From positions 310,001 through 374,000 of the forward strand of contig NZ_AP024845.1 in NCBI RefSeq assembly GCF_020892095.1: DNA of 64,000 nucleotides, read 5' to 3'. The stretch comes from Claveliimonas bilis (GTDB lineage: Bacteria > Bacillota > Clostridia > Lachnospirales > Lachnospiraceae). The notes under the pieces were generated by a model. It was not told where the DNA came from, ran no database searches, and saw nothing but the letters and a program-made list of their open reading frames with translations. The translations under genes were made by a program, and so were the position numbers. Shown piece by piece: positions 33,578 through 42,733 of the stretch. Positions within the stretch are counted from its first letter, which is position 1. Every line of letters starts with the position of its first letter.

Positions 33578-34663
33578 TTATTTTACCAGAGATGACACAC
33601 TTAGCACAACCCCCATTTCCATCAAAAGGAACACAACCGATGTTCCTCCGTAGCTGATAAAGGGAAGTGTAATACCTGTATTTGGAATGGTATTTGTCAC
33701 AACAGCAATATTCAAAATCACCTGGATCATCATATGAGCCATAGCTCCGGCTGCAATCAACGCTCCGAAAAGATCTTCCGCATGGGATGCGATCCGAAAG
33801 AAACGCCAGATCAGAATCAGGAAAAGAAGGAGAATAAATCCTGCTCCAAAAAGGCCAAGCTCCTCACAGATGATGGAAAATATCATATCATTTTGAGCCT
33901 CCGGAACAAAGCCCAGCTTCTGTACGCTCTCCCCCAGTCCTCTCCCAAAGAGTCCGCCTGATCCTATGGCGTACAGCCCCTGAAGGGTCTGATATCCCTT
34001 CTCGTATGCCTCCGGATTTCTCCAGATTGCCAGCCGCTCCAGCCGGTAGCTCTCCAACGCAAGAAATACTGCCATAAATCCGCAGCCTATCACTCCCATC
34101 CAGATAAACTGCCCGTATTTGGGACTTGCCGTAAAGACAAGAGTAACCGCAATTCCGAGAATAATAATGGCTGTACTCAAATTGCTGGCGCCTACCAGAC
34201 CTGCAATAGGAAGAACACTGAGCATGATCTTCAGAAGCGTTCTCATCTGCCCCATTTTGTCTGCATTCTTTGTCACGACAGCAGCAAGAAAAAGAATGAC
34301 TGCTATTTTCGCAAATTCAGAGGGCTGAAAAGAAAAAGGGCCCAAAGACAACCATCTTTTGGACCCATTATACTCATCTCCCACCAAAAGCACTGCAACA
34401 GACAAAAGCACTGCTGCAAGATAGGCCGGCACTGCAAATTTCCGCAATATCCGGTAATCAATCTGCGCCATCAGAAACATACCTGCAATGCCCAGACTGG
34501 TGGCAAACACCTGCTTCTTCAGATAGTAAAAGGAATCATGAAACTTTACCTCTCCATTGTAGGCACTGGTGCTGTACAGGATCACAAGTCCGATAAGCAG
34601 CAGCAAAAACAGCGCCGTAAGAAGTGTATAGTCATACTTTCTTTTTTTGACTGAATCTGGCAA
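33578..34663 (-). CDS. spoVE: FtsW/SpoVE-type SEDS glycosyltransferase
   Basis: This 361-residue polytopic protein has about ten TM helices and the SEDS motifs GSKRWLSLGPFSFQPSEFAK, AIGSGGLFGRGLGES, FSIICEELG and LPFISYGGTS. SEDS proteins polymerise lipid II together with a class B PBP. Position between murD and divIB is that of SpoVE in Bacillus, so a role in sporulation or division is likely; the second SEDS gene at 44197 may be the vegetative partner. The start is TTG at 34663 with AAGGAGAG upstream; no ATG is available. The FtsW versus SpoVE assignment rests on synteny. Confidence 0.9.
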   Translation of the reverse strand: MPDSVKKRKYDYTLLTALFLLLLIGLVILYSTSAYNGEVKFHDSFYYLKKQVFATSLGIAGMFLMAQIDYRILRKFAVPAYLAAVLLSVAVLLVGDEYNGSKRWLSLGPFSFQPSEFAKIAVILFLAAVVTKNADKMGQMRTLLKIMLSVLPIAGLVGASNLSTAIIILGIAVTLVFTASPKYGQFIWMGVIGCGFMAVFLALESYRLERLAIWRNPEAYEKGYQTLQGLYAIGSGGLFGRGLGESVQKLGFVPEAQNDMIFSIICEELGLFGAGFILLLFLILIWRFFRIASHAEDLFGALIAAGAMAHMMIQVILNIAVVTNTIPNTGITLPFISYGGTSVVFLLMEMGVVLSVSSLVK

Positions 34664-34676
34664 TCTTGTTCTCTCC

Positions 34677-36035
34677 TTATAGGGAATTTACAATCTCTTT
34701 GAACTTATCTCCTCGTTCCTCATAATTCTTAAACATTCCCCAGCTTGCACACGCCGGCGACAGCAACACTGCATCTCCCGGCTGCGCCGCCTTTACGGAT
34801 GTAAGGACAGCCTCCTCAAATGTATCGGCAAAAGCAATATCTGTAAAACCGCACTCTCTGGCCTCTTCTGCAATCTTTTCCCTTGTAGCCCCAAGAAGGA
34901 CCAGAAGTTTAACCTTGCCGTCAAAGCTTTCAATCCATTCTTTGTAAGTTGAATTTTTGTCATATCCCCCTCCGATCAAAACAGTAGGGCGCCTCATTGC
35001 CTGGATTCCTTTGATGGCTGCATCCGGATTCGTTCCTTTGGAATCATTGTAATAGGCAACTCCATCTTTTTCCGCTACAAATTCTATTCTATGGGCCACG
35101 CCTGCAAACTCCCGAAGCGTCTTTCTTATAATATCAAGGGACACTCCATACACAGCGGCCATAGCCGATGCCGCCATGACATTCTCATAATTGTGAACAC
35201 CAAGCAGTTTCAGTTCATCTACATTACAGATCAGCGTACCTTCCGCATTTCCATCATCCGGGTTCTTATAAATTATATTCCCGTTATCCAGATAAATGCC
35301 TCTCTCCATCTTATGCACACTGGAGAAGAAAAAAACTTTCGCCTTCACTTCAGCAGCAAATCTGCGAAGCACCTCATCCTCATAGTTTAAGATGCAAAAA
35401 TCTTCTTCCGTCTGGTTCGAGGCAATATTCATCTTTGCCTGAATATATGCCTCCATGGTATGATGCCTGTCTAAATGGTCCGGCGTCAAATTCAAAATGG
35501 CCGATACTCTGGGACGGAATGTGTGAATCGTCTCCAGCTGAAAACTGCTCATCTCTGCCACAACGACAGAATCTTCCCTGGTATCTTCCGCTACAGTCGT
35601 ATAAGGATTTCCAATATTTCCCACTACAAATGCACTGTCTGAAGCGTTTTTCATAATCTCTCCCAACAGAGCAGTTGTGGTAGTCTTGCCATTCGTCCCT
35701 GTAATGGCAAGGACTTCTCCTTTTCCGCACAGATAGGCAAGCTCAATTTCTCCCATGATCTCAATCTTTTTCTCTCTCATTTTCTGAACGACTGGAAGAT
35801 CCGTCGGCACTCCGGGACTGATGACCACAAGATCCAGTTCATCCATCACTTCCTCCGGAAGAGAACCGGTAATAATCCGTGCCTTTGTGCCTTCTCCCAT
35901 CTTTTTAAGTGTTGCTTCCTTATTGAGTTTTTCATTGCCGTCATATAAGATCACATCAGCCCCTCGCTTTTCTAAAAGCTTCGCTGCTCCGATCCCGCTG
36001 ATCCCAAGTCCGAATACCAGTACCGTTTTTTCCAT
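34677..36035 (-). CDS. murD: UDP-N-acetylmuramoyl-L-alanine:D-glutamate ligase
   Basis: This 452-residue enzyme adds D-glutamate to UDP-MurNAc-L-Ala. The N-terminal domain starts VLVFGLGISGIGAAKLL, the ATP loop is AITGTNGKTTTTALLG (near 115), followed by LNLTPDHLDRH and the C-terminal domain with HRIEFVAEKDGVAYYNDSKGTNPDA and LLSPACASWGMF. AAGGAGG precedes the ATG by 8 bases. It lies 12 bases after mraY and 13 before the SEDS gene; murE, murF and murG are absent from this cluster. Confidence 0.97.
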   Translation of the reverse strand: MEKTVLVFGLGISGIGAAKLLEKRGADVILYDGNEKLNKEATLKKMGEGTKARIITGSLPEEVMDELDLVVISPGVPTDLPVVQKMREKKIEIMGEIELAYLCGKGEVLAITGTNGKTTTTALLGEIMKNASDSAFVVGNIGNPYTTVAEDTREDSVVVAEMSSFQLETIHTFRPRVSAILNLTPDHLDRHHTMEAYIQAKMNIASNQTEEDFCILNYEDEVLRRFAAEVKAKVFFFSSVHKMERGIYLDNGNIIYKNPDDGNAEGTLICNVDELKLLGVHNYENVMAASAMAAVYGVSLDIIRKTLREFAGVAHRIEFVAEKDGVAYYNDSKGTNPDAAIKGIQAMRRPTVLIGGGYDKNSTYKEWIESFDGKVKLLVLLGATREKIAEEARECGFTDIAFADTFEEAVLTSVKAAQPGDAVLLSPACASWGMFKNYEERGDKFKEIVNSL

Positions 36036-36047
36036 TATTTGTCCTCC

Positions 36048-37004
36048 TTACATAGCCATCAGTGCAATCAGACACAGAATGGCTGTAATAATCGAAAAGA
36101 CCGCTACTACCTTTGTCTCTGACCAGCCGCACAGTTCAAAATGATGATGGATCGGAGCCATCTTGAAGAACCTTTTGCCGCCTGTCTTTTTAAAGTATGT
36201 AACCTGTATCATAACAGACAGTACTTCTACCAGATAGATAAGCCCCACGATCACAATAAAAATCGGCATCTGCAGCATATAGGCCGTGGAAGCCACAAAA
36301 CCTCCCAGAGCCAGCGACCCTGTATCTCCCATGAATACACTTGCGGGATATACATTGAAAAGAAGGAATCCCATCAGGGCCCCGACTACCGCACAGGTAA
36401 TAGGCTCAATTCCACTCTCGGTTCCCACCGCCACCACTGTAAAAAAGGTAGCTACAAGCACCGTAACACTGGAAGCCAGCCCATCCAGCCCATCGGTAAA
36501 ATTGACTCCGTTTACTGTTCCGATCACCGCCACAAAAAGGAGCGGGATCGCAAGCCATCCGATATCCAGATATCTTCCCCCTGAAAAAGGGATTAACATG
36601 GCGAGAGAAACATCTGTAAATTTCACCATATAAAAGGCAAATACTGCCGTCACAAGGATCTGAAGAGCCATTTTCTGTTTCGGGAACAATCCGTCGGAAC
36701 GCTTCAGCACTACTTTCAAATAGTCATCCAGAAAACCGATCAGTCCGAATCCCAGTGTAACAAAAAGAATCGGGATAATATTGGGATAATCTCCAATGTA
36801 AAATACGGAGGTCACCACAACAGCAATAAGAATAATTACCCCGCCCATGGTAGGCGTTCCCGCCTTTTTCAGATGAGATTTTACTCCTTCTTCTCTTTCT
36901 GTCTGTCCCATTTTCAGTCTGCGAAGAATGGGGATGATCACCGGTCCCATTACAACGCTCAATGCAAATGATATCAATACCGGAATAAAAATTGTATAAT
37001 CCAT
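36048..37004 (-). CDS. mraY: phospho-N-acetylmuramoyl-pentapeptide transferase
   Basis: This 318-residue membrane enzyme transfers phospho-MurNAc-pentapeptide to undecaprenyl phosphate, giving lipid I. Ten TM segments are visible with the family signatures GTPTMGGVIIL, FIGFLDDYLKV-type (GLIGFLDDYLKVVLKRSDGL), NGVNFTDGLDGLAS and FFKMAPIHHHFELCGW. The Asp pair in FLDDY and the HHH motif near residue 285 are intact. The ATG at 37004 follows AGAGGTG. It follows the second penicillin-binding protein by 54 bases. Confidence 0.97.
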   Translation of the reverse strand: MDYTIFIPVLISFALSVVMGPVIIPILRRLKMGQTEREEGVKSHLKKAGTPTMGGVIILIAVVVTSVFYIGDYPNIIPILFVTLGFGLIGFLDDYLKVVLKRSDGLFPKQKMALQILVTAVFAFYMVKFTDVSLAMLIPFSGGRYLDIGWLAIPLLFVAVIGTVNGVNFTDGLDGLASSVTVLVATFFTVVAVGTESGIEPITCAVVGALMGFLLFNVYPASVFMGDTGSLALGGFVASTAYMLQMPIFIVIVGLIYLVEVLSVMIQVTYFKKTGGKRFFKMAPIHHHFELCGWSETKVVAVFSIITAILCLIALMAM

Positions 37005-37058
37005 AGATACACCTCTTATCTCTTTTGTTATTCAGCTTAAAACAGTATACTTCATTTC

Positions 37059-38783
37059 TTATTCTTTTTCAATGCCAAGATAGGGAAGTACATTTTCAAA
37101 AATCTCCCGCATTACCGGTGCGGCGATCGTACCTCCATAATAAATTCCCTGGGGATTATAAATAATACACATTCCCAGTATCTGCGGGTTGTCAGCCGGT
37201 GCAAAGCCCAGAAATGAGGATATATATTTGTTTGCGCTTCTCGGAAGAGTCTGCGACGTAGCTGTCTTTCCTCCGATACGGTAACCCTCCACCGCTCCGT
37301 TCTTCCCGGATCCTTCCCGTACGACTCCCTCCAAAAGCTCCCTCATCTGACCAGAAACTTTTTCTGAAAGGATTCTGTCCCCCTTTTCAGCTCCTAAAAC
37401 TTCCTCTGTTTTCCCATCTGAAGAGATCACGCTTTTCCCAATGTGAGGCGTTACCCTCACTCCGCCGTTAATGATGGAACTTACTGTGGAGGCAAGCTGA
37501 ATAGGCGTAATCTGAAAGGACTGCCCGAACGTCATCGTTGCCAGCTCCACCGTTCCAATATCTTCCTTTTTATGCATGATCGTCCCCGCCTCTCCCGGAA
37601 GATCTACTCCAGTCAAATTCAGAAGACCAAACTTTTCATAATAATCATAAAATTTATCTGCTCCTAATCTAAGACCGATATCCATAAATACAGGATTGCA
37701 GGAATTTTGCACCCCTTCCACAAATGTCTCCTGTCCGTGTCCCCCCACTTTATGACACCGGATCTTCCTGTCTTCCACAATCCGGTATCCCGGACATTGA
37801 AACGTATCGTCCAGGGAAACAACTCCCTCCTCCAGACAGGCAGAGGCTGTAATGATCTTAAAAGTCGACCCGGGTTCATAGGTATCATTGATACAGCGGT
37901 TTCTCCACATTTGATTCAGCTTATCCTGTTTTTCCTCTTCTGAAAGTCCCGATGTATCTTCTCCTGTATTTAAGGTGAAGGGATCATTGAGATTAAATTC
38001 CGGAACATTTACCATTGCAATGATCTCCCCATTCTGTGGATTCATAAGAAGAACGGATACTGCATCGGCCTGTTTCTCTTCCATCACCTTTTCCGCCATC
38101 TGCTGTGCATACATCTGTACATTATAGTCCAATGTGATCCGGAGGGTATTCCCGGGAACCGGCTCCACCCGATCTTCTGCCACTCCTTTAAGCTCTATGC
38201 CTCTTGCATCTGTAGTAGTCAGTATCCGCCCGTTCTGTCCTTTCAGGTATTCTTCATATTTTACCTCCAGGCCGATAATCCCCTGGTTATCTCCCCCGGT
38301 AAATCCCAGCACTGTAGATGCAAGCTCATCATAGGGATAATAACGTTTAAAGTCCTCATCCACTTTTACACCATTAAGATTCATCTCCCGAATCCGGTCA
38401 CCGATTTCTTTATCCACATTTGTCTTAATCCTTTCCAGAGCTGAGACCTTCTCCACCTTCTCACGCACAGAGGCCTCTTCCATATCCAAAGCCTGGGAAA
38501 GAGCCGTGATCACCTCTTCAGGATCTGTTACCTGACTATGGATCACAGAAATCGTACACACCGTGCGGTTTGTCGCAAGAATATTTCCCGAAGCATCTAT
38601 GATCTCTCCTCTTGCCGCCTTAATTTCCCTCTCTCTTTCATGGAGGGCTTCCGCTTTCTCCTGATAATATTCGGCGTCAAATACCATCAGGTAGACAAGT
38701 CTCCCCATCAAAAACAGAATGATAAAAACTGCGCACAGAAAAACGATCAGGATTTTCTTCTTATTATATGTCTTACTACGCAC
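37059..38783 (-). CDS. spoVD: class B penicillin-binding protein, SpoVD-like, with KTA in place of KTG
   Basis: This 574-residue transpeptidase has a short cytoplasmic start, one TM helix (ILIVFLCAVFIILFLMGRLVYLM), a PBP dimerisation domain and a transpeptidase domain. The active-site motif is STFK (YEPGSTFKIITA, near 300), the second SCN (VQNSCNPVFMDIG), and the third reads GGKTATSQTLPR, where nearly all relatives have KTGT. There is no PASTA domain. By position after the ftsL-proximal PBP it corresponds to SpoVD (spore cortex). The start is GTG at 38783; an in-frame stop lies four codons upstream, so no earlier start exists. Its ribosome-binding site is inside a terminator hairpin. Confidence 0.88.
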   Translation of the reverse strand: MRSKTYNKKKILIVFLCAVFIILFLMGRLVYLMVFDAEYYQEKAEALHEREREIKAARGEIIDASGNILATNRTVCTISVIHSQVTDPEEVITALSQALDMEEASVREKVEKVSALERIKTNVDKEIGDRIREMNLNGVKVDEDFKRYYPYDELASTVLGFTGGDNQGIIGLEVKYEEYLKGQNGRILTTTDARGIELKGVAEDRVEPVPGNTLRITLDYNVQMYAQQMAEKVMEEKQADAVSVLLMNPQNGEIIAMVNVPEFNLNDPFTLNTGEDTSGLSEEEKQDKLNQMWRNRCINDTYEPGSTFKIITASACLEEGVVSLDDTFQCPGYRIVEDRKIRCHKVGGHGQETFVEGVQNSCNPVFMDIGLRLGADKFYDYYEKFGLLNLTGVDLPGEAGTIMHKKEDIGTVELATMTFGQSFQITPIQLASTVSSIINGGVRVTPHIGKSVISSDGKTEEVLGAEKGDRILSEKVSGQMRELLEGVVREGSGKNGAVEGYRIGGKTATSQTLPRSANKYISSFLGFAPADNPQILGMCIIYNPQGIYYGGTIAAPVMREIFENVLPYLGIEKE

Positions 38784-38835
38784 AAAAAAACCTCACAAAA
38801 GCCTTTTTATACTTTATTACTGCTTTTGTGAGGTT
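38784..38835 (-). terminator. terminator hairpin overlapping the RBS of the second PBP
   Basis: Arms 38789-38802 (AACCTCACAAAAGC) and 38822-38835 are perfect 14-bp complements with a 19-base loop; on the minus strand TTTTTTT follows and runs straight into the GTG start at 38783. The only Shine-Dalgarno-like sequence, GAGG (38794-38791), lies in the 3' arm. The hairpin can therefore end transcription from pbpB and hide the ribosome-binding site of the next gene. Confidence 0.85.
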
Positions 38836-38842
38836 ATTCATA

Positions 38843-40702
38843 TTATTGCGTTGCCGTATCGTCCGCTGTTTCAGATGTCTTGGAGATCCCCAGATACGGG
38901 AAAATTTCTTTCATAATATCACTTGCCATCTGCACCGCCAGAGAACTCTGGGCCTGGTCGTACTCATTTGGCTCATCAATCACAACATAAATTGCAATCT
39001 CCGGATTTTCCTGGGGTGCATATCCAATAAAAGATACCAGGTTCTTTCCTTCTGATCTTGGAAGTTTCTCTGCTGTACCAGTCTTTCCTCCTACTTCATA
39101 GCCTTCCAGATCCGCCAGCTTACCGCTTCCATTCTGAACAACTCCCCTCATATAATCTTTTACGAGAGTACTTGTCTCTTCCGAAATTGTTCGTTTCACA
39201 AGAACCGGCTCTTCATTTTCCACTACATTTCCATTTTCATCCTGTATCTGTTTTACAATGTGAGGCTCATAGTATTCTCCGCCGTTAATAAGCGAACAAA
39301 AACCTGCCAGCATCTGTGTCATTGTTACATTAAAGTTCTGACCAAATGCGTTGGTCGCAAGACTGGTTTCATCCATGTTATCTACTGTATATAAAAGCCC
39401 CTCTGTAGCGGCTTCGCCGGGAAGATCGATCCCCGCCAGCTCTCCGAATCCAAATATATGCTGATATTTAATGAAATCCTCGGCGCCGATTTTTTCTCCA
39501 ATCTGCATAAGGGCCACATTGCAGGAATTTTCCACCGCTTCTTTCAAGGTTTGTGTTCCGTGTCCCTCCCGATTGATACAATGAATGTCATATCCTCCAA
39601 TATGCAGGCTTCCTTCACAGTAAAAGGTTTCATCCCCGTTCAGTGCCCCTGTCTCTAAAGCTGCTGCTACAGTAAAAGGTTTTATCGTCGACCCAGGCTC
39701 GTAAGTATCGCTGACACAAAAATTTTTCCACAGAGAGTTTAAGGCATCCAGCTGTTCTTCATCCGACATGGCATCCAGCTGTTCCTGTGTATAGTAGCTT
39801 GACAGGTTTCTGGGATTATTCAGATCATAATTCGGATAGCTGGCTTCGGCAAGGATCTCTCCATTTTGCGGATTCATGATCATGACAGCTGTATTTTTGC
39901 TTCCCTCGCCGGCAGTTGCATTATTCTTTCTTTCATCGTTGAATTGTTTGATATATTTTTCTACAATACTCTGCACCTGTACATCAATCGTAGAAACCAC
40001 TGTTTTCCCATTAATTGGTTCTTTTACAGTCTGTTCTACAGAAGTCCCACCATCAAGATAACCATATTCTCTTCCATCTGTCCCGTTTAGTATCGTATTA
40101 TAGTAGCCTTCTATGCCTCCGTTTCCCACGTTTCCGTCTACTGTAAATCCAATAACATCACTCGCAAGCGTATTATAGGGATAAGTGCGCACATAATCTG
40201 ATTCCAGCCATATTCCTTTTACATCCGGATAATTTTCATCATCTTCATCAATGGCTTCAAATTCTTTGGCCGTATTATAGTCAATTCCTTTTTTCAGCAC
40301 GCTGTATCTGCTGTCAGGCGACTCTTCGATCAGAGTATCTACTTCTTCTTCCTCTATCCCAAAGCAGTCTTTCAGGACCTGCTTTGTAGGTTCCACATAA
40401 TCTTCATCACTCAGCATAGTCTTCACATCCAGTATGACATTGTACACTCTTTCACTGGTGGCAATTTTTGTGCCGTTCCGGTCTACAATATCTCCCCGCT
40501 TATAGGGAATGACCCTGCTGTCATACTGCTGCTGGTCCAGAACAATTTTCGTATATTCTTCCCCGTCAGATGCATTAATATAGGTAATTCTTCCTATTAG
40601 AAAAACAAAAGCTAGTATAATCCCCAAATAGAGGATGACTAGCTTTTTCTGCATAAATTTAGGGAATTTTTTTCTCAAACGATGCATAGTTTTTTTTGTC
40701 AT
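38843..40702 (-). CDS. pbpB: class B penicillin-binding protein, PBP2B/FtsI-like
   Basis: This 619-residue septal transpeptidase has a basic start, one TM helix (LVILYLGIILAFVFLIGRITYI), an N-terminal PBP dimer domain (YDSRVIPYKRGDIVDRNG) and a transpeptidase domain with STIK (YEPGSTIKPFTVAAALE, near 350), SCN (VENSCNVALMQIG) and a canonical GGKTGTAEKLPRS. The position just after ftsL matches PbpB of Bacillus. Its ending is followed by the 38784-38835 hairpin. The ATG at 40702 has AAGGTGGG upstream; an ATG five codons later is possible. Confidence 0.93.
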   Translation of the reverse strand: MTKKTMHRLRKKFPKFMQKKLVILYLGIILAFVFLIGRITYINASDGEEYTKIVLDQQQYDSRVIPYKRGDIVDRNGTKIATSERVYNVILDVKTMLSDEDYVEPTKQVLKDCFGIEEEEVDTLIEESPDSRYSVLKKGIDYNTAKEFEAIDEDDENYPDVKGIWLESDYVRTYPYNTLASDVIGFTVDGNVGNGGIEGYYNTILNGTDGREYGYLDGGTSVEQTVKEPINGKTVVSTIDVQVQSIVEKYIKQFNDERKNNATAGEGSKNTAVMIMNPQNGEILAEASYPNYDLNNPRNLSSYYTQEQLDAMSDEEQLDALNSLWKNFCVSDTYEPGSTIKPFTVAAALETGALNGDETFYCEGSLHIGGYDIHCINREGHGTQTLKEAVENSCNVALMQIGEKIGAEDFIKYQHIFGFGELAGIDLPGEAATEGLLYTVDNMDETSLATNAFGQNFNVTMTQMLAGFCSLINGGEYYEPHIVKQIQDENGNVVENEEPVLVKRTISEETSTLVKDYMRGVVQNGSGKLADLEGYEVGGKTGTAEKLPRSEGKNLVSFIGYAPQENPEIAIYVVIDEPNEYDQAQSSLAVQMASDIMKEIFPYLGISKTSETADDTATQ

Positions 40703-40711
40703 ATTCCCACC

Positions 40712-41266
40712 TTAATTCTGTACATCCTTGGAGCTTGCAAGCATTCCGTCATCCGGTATCTCCTCATACTGCTTTACATAGTCTCCATTCGGATTATCAT
40801 ATTCTACAATCTGATCTTTATCGGCATACACCATGCCCAACTCATTGATAGCTTTATCGCGCACCTCTTCCAGGTTGACAGAATCCATGATCGTATTATA
40901 CTTTGTTGTATTCTCCTCTTTCATATCCGCCAGTTCTTCCTGCATTGCAGTAATGTTCCTGGAGCGGCTCGTAATCTGTGACTGAAGTCTCACATAATTC
41001 ACGCAGATTACCAGCGCAAGTACAGCTGCTACCGTAAGAAAAATAACATAACCCTTGTTGACTTTTAAAGCCTTCCTCTGGTTTTGACGAATCTGACGGC
41101 TTCTTCTTGTATGCTGCGGATCTCTCCTGCGTTTTTCCGGTTCCCTCTCCGGGGTATACTCCGGCTTTGGAACTGCATTCCCATATACATACATAGATTG
41201 GGGATTGCTTCTTCTGCTGTATGCTGCTGTCTGCCTCTTTGAAGTTCTTCCTGCTGCCATCTTCAT
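40712..41266 (-). CDS. ftsL: FtsL-like cell division protein
   Basis: This 184-residue bitopic protein has a long, very basic cytoplasmic region (about 1-70, many Arg, with EREPEKRRRDPQHTRRSRQIRQ), one TM helix (GYVIFLTVAAVLALVICVNYV) and an external coiled coil (LQSQITSRSRNITAMQEELADMKEEN). It matches the FtsL/septum-initiator layout and lies between rsmH and pbpB. The cytoplasmic part is longer than in Bacillus FtsL. Two ATGs (41266 and 41260) are possible; the second has better spacing from AAAGGGG. FtsL stabilises the FtsQLB complex and activates FtsWI. Confidence 0.88.
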   Translation of the reverse strand: MKMAAGRTSKRQTAAYSRRSNPQSMYVYGNAVPKPEYTPEREPEKRRRDPQHTRRSRQIRQNQRKALKVNKGYVIFLTVAAVLALVICVNYVRLQSQITSRSRNITAMQEELADMKEENTTKYNTIMDSVNLEEVRDKAINELGMVYADKDQIVEYDNPNGDYVKQYEEIPDDGMLASSKDVQN

Positions 41267-41315
41267 CGTCCCCTTTCTTTTTTATACTCCTTCTATTTCC
41301 GTTTCTGCCGTTTTT

Positions 41316-42251
41316 TTAGTTTCGTTCAAAAATGCGGAGTTTTGCGCTCTTAGAGCGGCTGTTCTCCTCCATTTCCTCCTCACCTGGCAAAATCGGTTTT
41401 TTTGTAACAATACTCCCTTTTGAAACTTTTCCGCACACACACACCGGAAAATCCTTGGGACAGGTACATGGATCCTCATTCTTTTTAAATGCACTCTTTA
41501 CAATCCTGTCTTCCAGTGAATGAAACGTAATGATACACAATCTTCCTCCCGGATTCAGCAAATCGATCATATCATCCAGTGAATTTCTTAAAACCTCCAG
41601 CTCTCTGTTCAACTCAATACGAATTGCCTGAAAGGTTCTCTTTGCCGGATGCCCTGACTTTTTCTGATATTTCATCGGTATGGCATGTCTGATGATCTCC
41701 ACCAGCTGTCCGGTTGTTTCAATGGGTCTTTTCGCGCGTTCCGCCACAATATGCCTGGCAATGTTTTTTGCAAACTTGTCCTCCCCGTAGTCACGGATCA
41801 CGCGATAAAGATCCATCTCACTATAGTCATTGACGATGTCTCTGGCCGTCATTTTCTGACGCCTGTCCATTCTCATATCCAGAGGTGCATCTTCGCGATA
41901 GGAGAATCCCCGCTCTGCCGTATCCAATTGATAGGAAGATACGCCCAGATCAAGCACGATCCCATCGACCTTGTCAATGCCTAACTTTTGGAGCTGCGAC
42001 TTCATATCACAATAGTTGCTCCTGACTATTGTAACTTTCTCCCCGAAGTCTTTTAAGCGGATGCCTGCCGCTTCCACGGCGGCTTCATCCTGGTCTATTC
42101 CTACAATACTCCCCTTGTTTCCGAGACGCCTGCATATTTCATATGCATGTCCGCCTCCACCAAGCGTTCCGTCTACATATATGCCGTCCGGCTTGATGTT
42201 AAGTCCATTTACAGTTTCTTCAAGCAATACTGATTTGTGACTGAATCCCAT
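41316..42251 (-). CDS. rsmH: 16S rRNA (cytosine-1402-N4)-methyltransferase
   Basis: This 311-residue SAM-dependent enzyme (formerly MraW) methylates C1402 in the ribosomal P site. Signatures are [26 protein letters not shown] (SAM loop, near 30), [13 protein letters not shown] and [28 protein letters not shown] and [13 protein letters not shown]. Near the C-terminus, [14 protein letters not shown] is a small Cys cluster common in Clostridial RsmH. The ATG at 42251 follows AGGGAG; mraZ ends 12 bases upstream, the invariant mraZ-rsmH pair. Confidence 0.97.
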   Translation of the reverse strand: MGFSHKSVLLEETVNGLNIKPDGIYVDGTLGGGGHAYEICRRLGNKGSIVGIDQDEAAVEAAGIRLKDFGEKVTIVRSNYCDMKSQLQKLGIDKVDGIVLDLGVSSYQLDTAERGFSYREDAPLDMRMDRRQKMTARDIVNDYSEMDLYRVIRDYGEDKFAKNIARHIVAERAKRPIETTGQLVEIIRHAIPMKYQKKSGHPAKRTFQAIRIELNRELEVLRNSLDDMIDLLNPGGRLCIITFHSLEDRIVKSAFKKNEDPCTCPKDFPVCVCGKVSKGSIVTKKPILPGEEEMEENSRSKSAKLRIFERN

Positions 42252-42263
42252 ATCTTCTCCCTC

Positions 42264-42704
42264 TTAGATACTGAATCCGTTTGCTTCCATATCTGATGCA
42301 ATATCTTCGATAGAAAGCTCCACTTCAGCATTCTTTTCATCCCATCTGGCCTTGTCCCAGATCTCGGCACGCTTCCCCATACCGATAAACACAACTTCTT
42401 TTCCAAGTTTAGCGTATTCTCTAAGAACAGATGGAATCAGTGTTCTACCTTGCTTATCAAGGTCGCCGTCTGTTGCACTTCCCTGAAAGAAATATGCAAA
42501 AGCTCTGGCTTTTTTATCTGTGGTCGTTGGTAAGGCGTTCAGTTTTTCTTCAAAGGCGTTCCATTCGTTTTCCGGATATACATACAGGCAATTTTCCATC
42601 CCTTTTGTTATGACGAAATGCTCCCCTAAATCGTCACGGAATTTAGCCGGAATAATCAGCCTTCCTTTGGGATCGATATTGTGACTGTATTCTCCTTTCA
42701 ACAT
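42264..42704 (-). CDS. mraZ: transcriptional regulator MraZ
   Basis: This 146-residue protein has two AbrB-like SpoVT/MraZ repeats: MLKGEYSHNIDPKGRLIIPAKFR (first DXXXR) and GDLDKQGRTLIPSVLREYAKL (second DXXXR). MraZ forms ring oligomers that bind direct repeats upstream of its own operon and adjust expression of dcw genes. Upstream lie seven boxes in 10-bp register within and below a sigma-A promoter, so autoregulation is very likely. AAGGTGAG is the ribosome-binding site. It opens the dcw cluster as in most bacteria. Confidence 0.97.
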   Translation of the reverse strand: MLKGEYSHNIDPKGRLIIPAKFRDDLGEHFVITKGMENCLYVYPENEWNAFEEKLNALPTTTDKKARAFAYFFQGSATDGDLDKQGRTLIPSVLREYAKLGKEVVFIGMGKRAEIWDKARWDEKNAEVELSIEDIASDMEANGFSI

Positions 42705-42733
42705 TAGAACTCACCTTCTTTCAAAGCGGTCTG

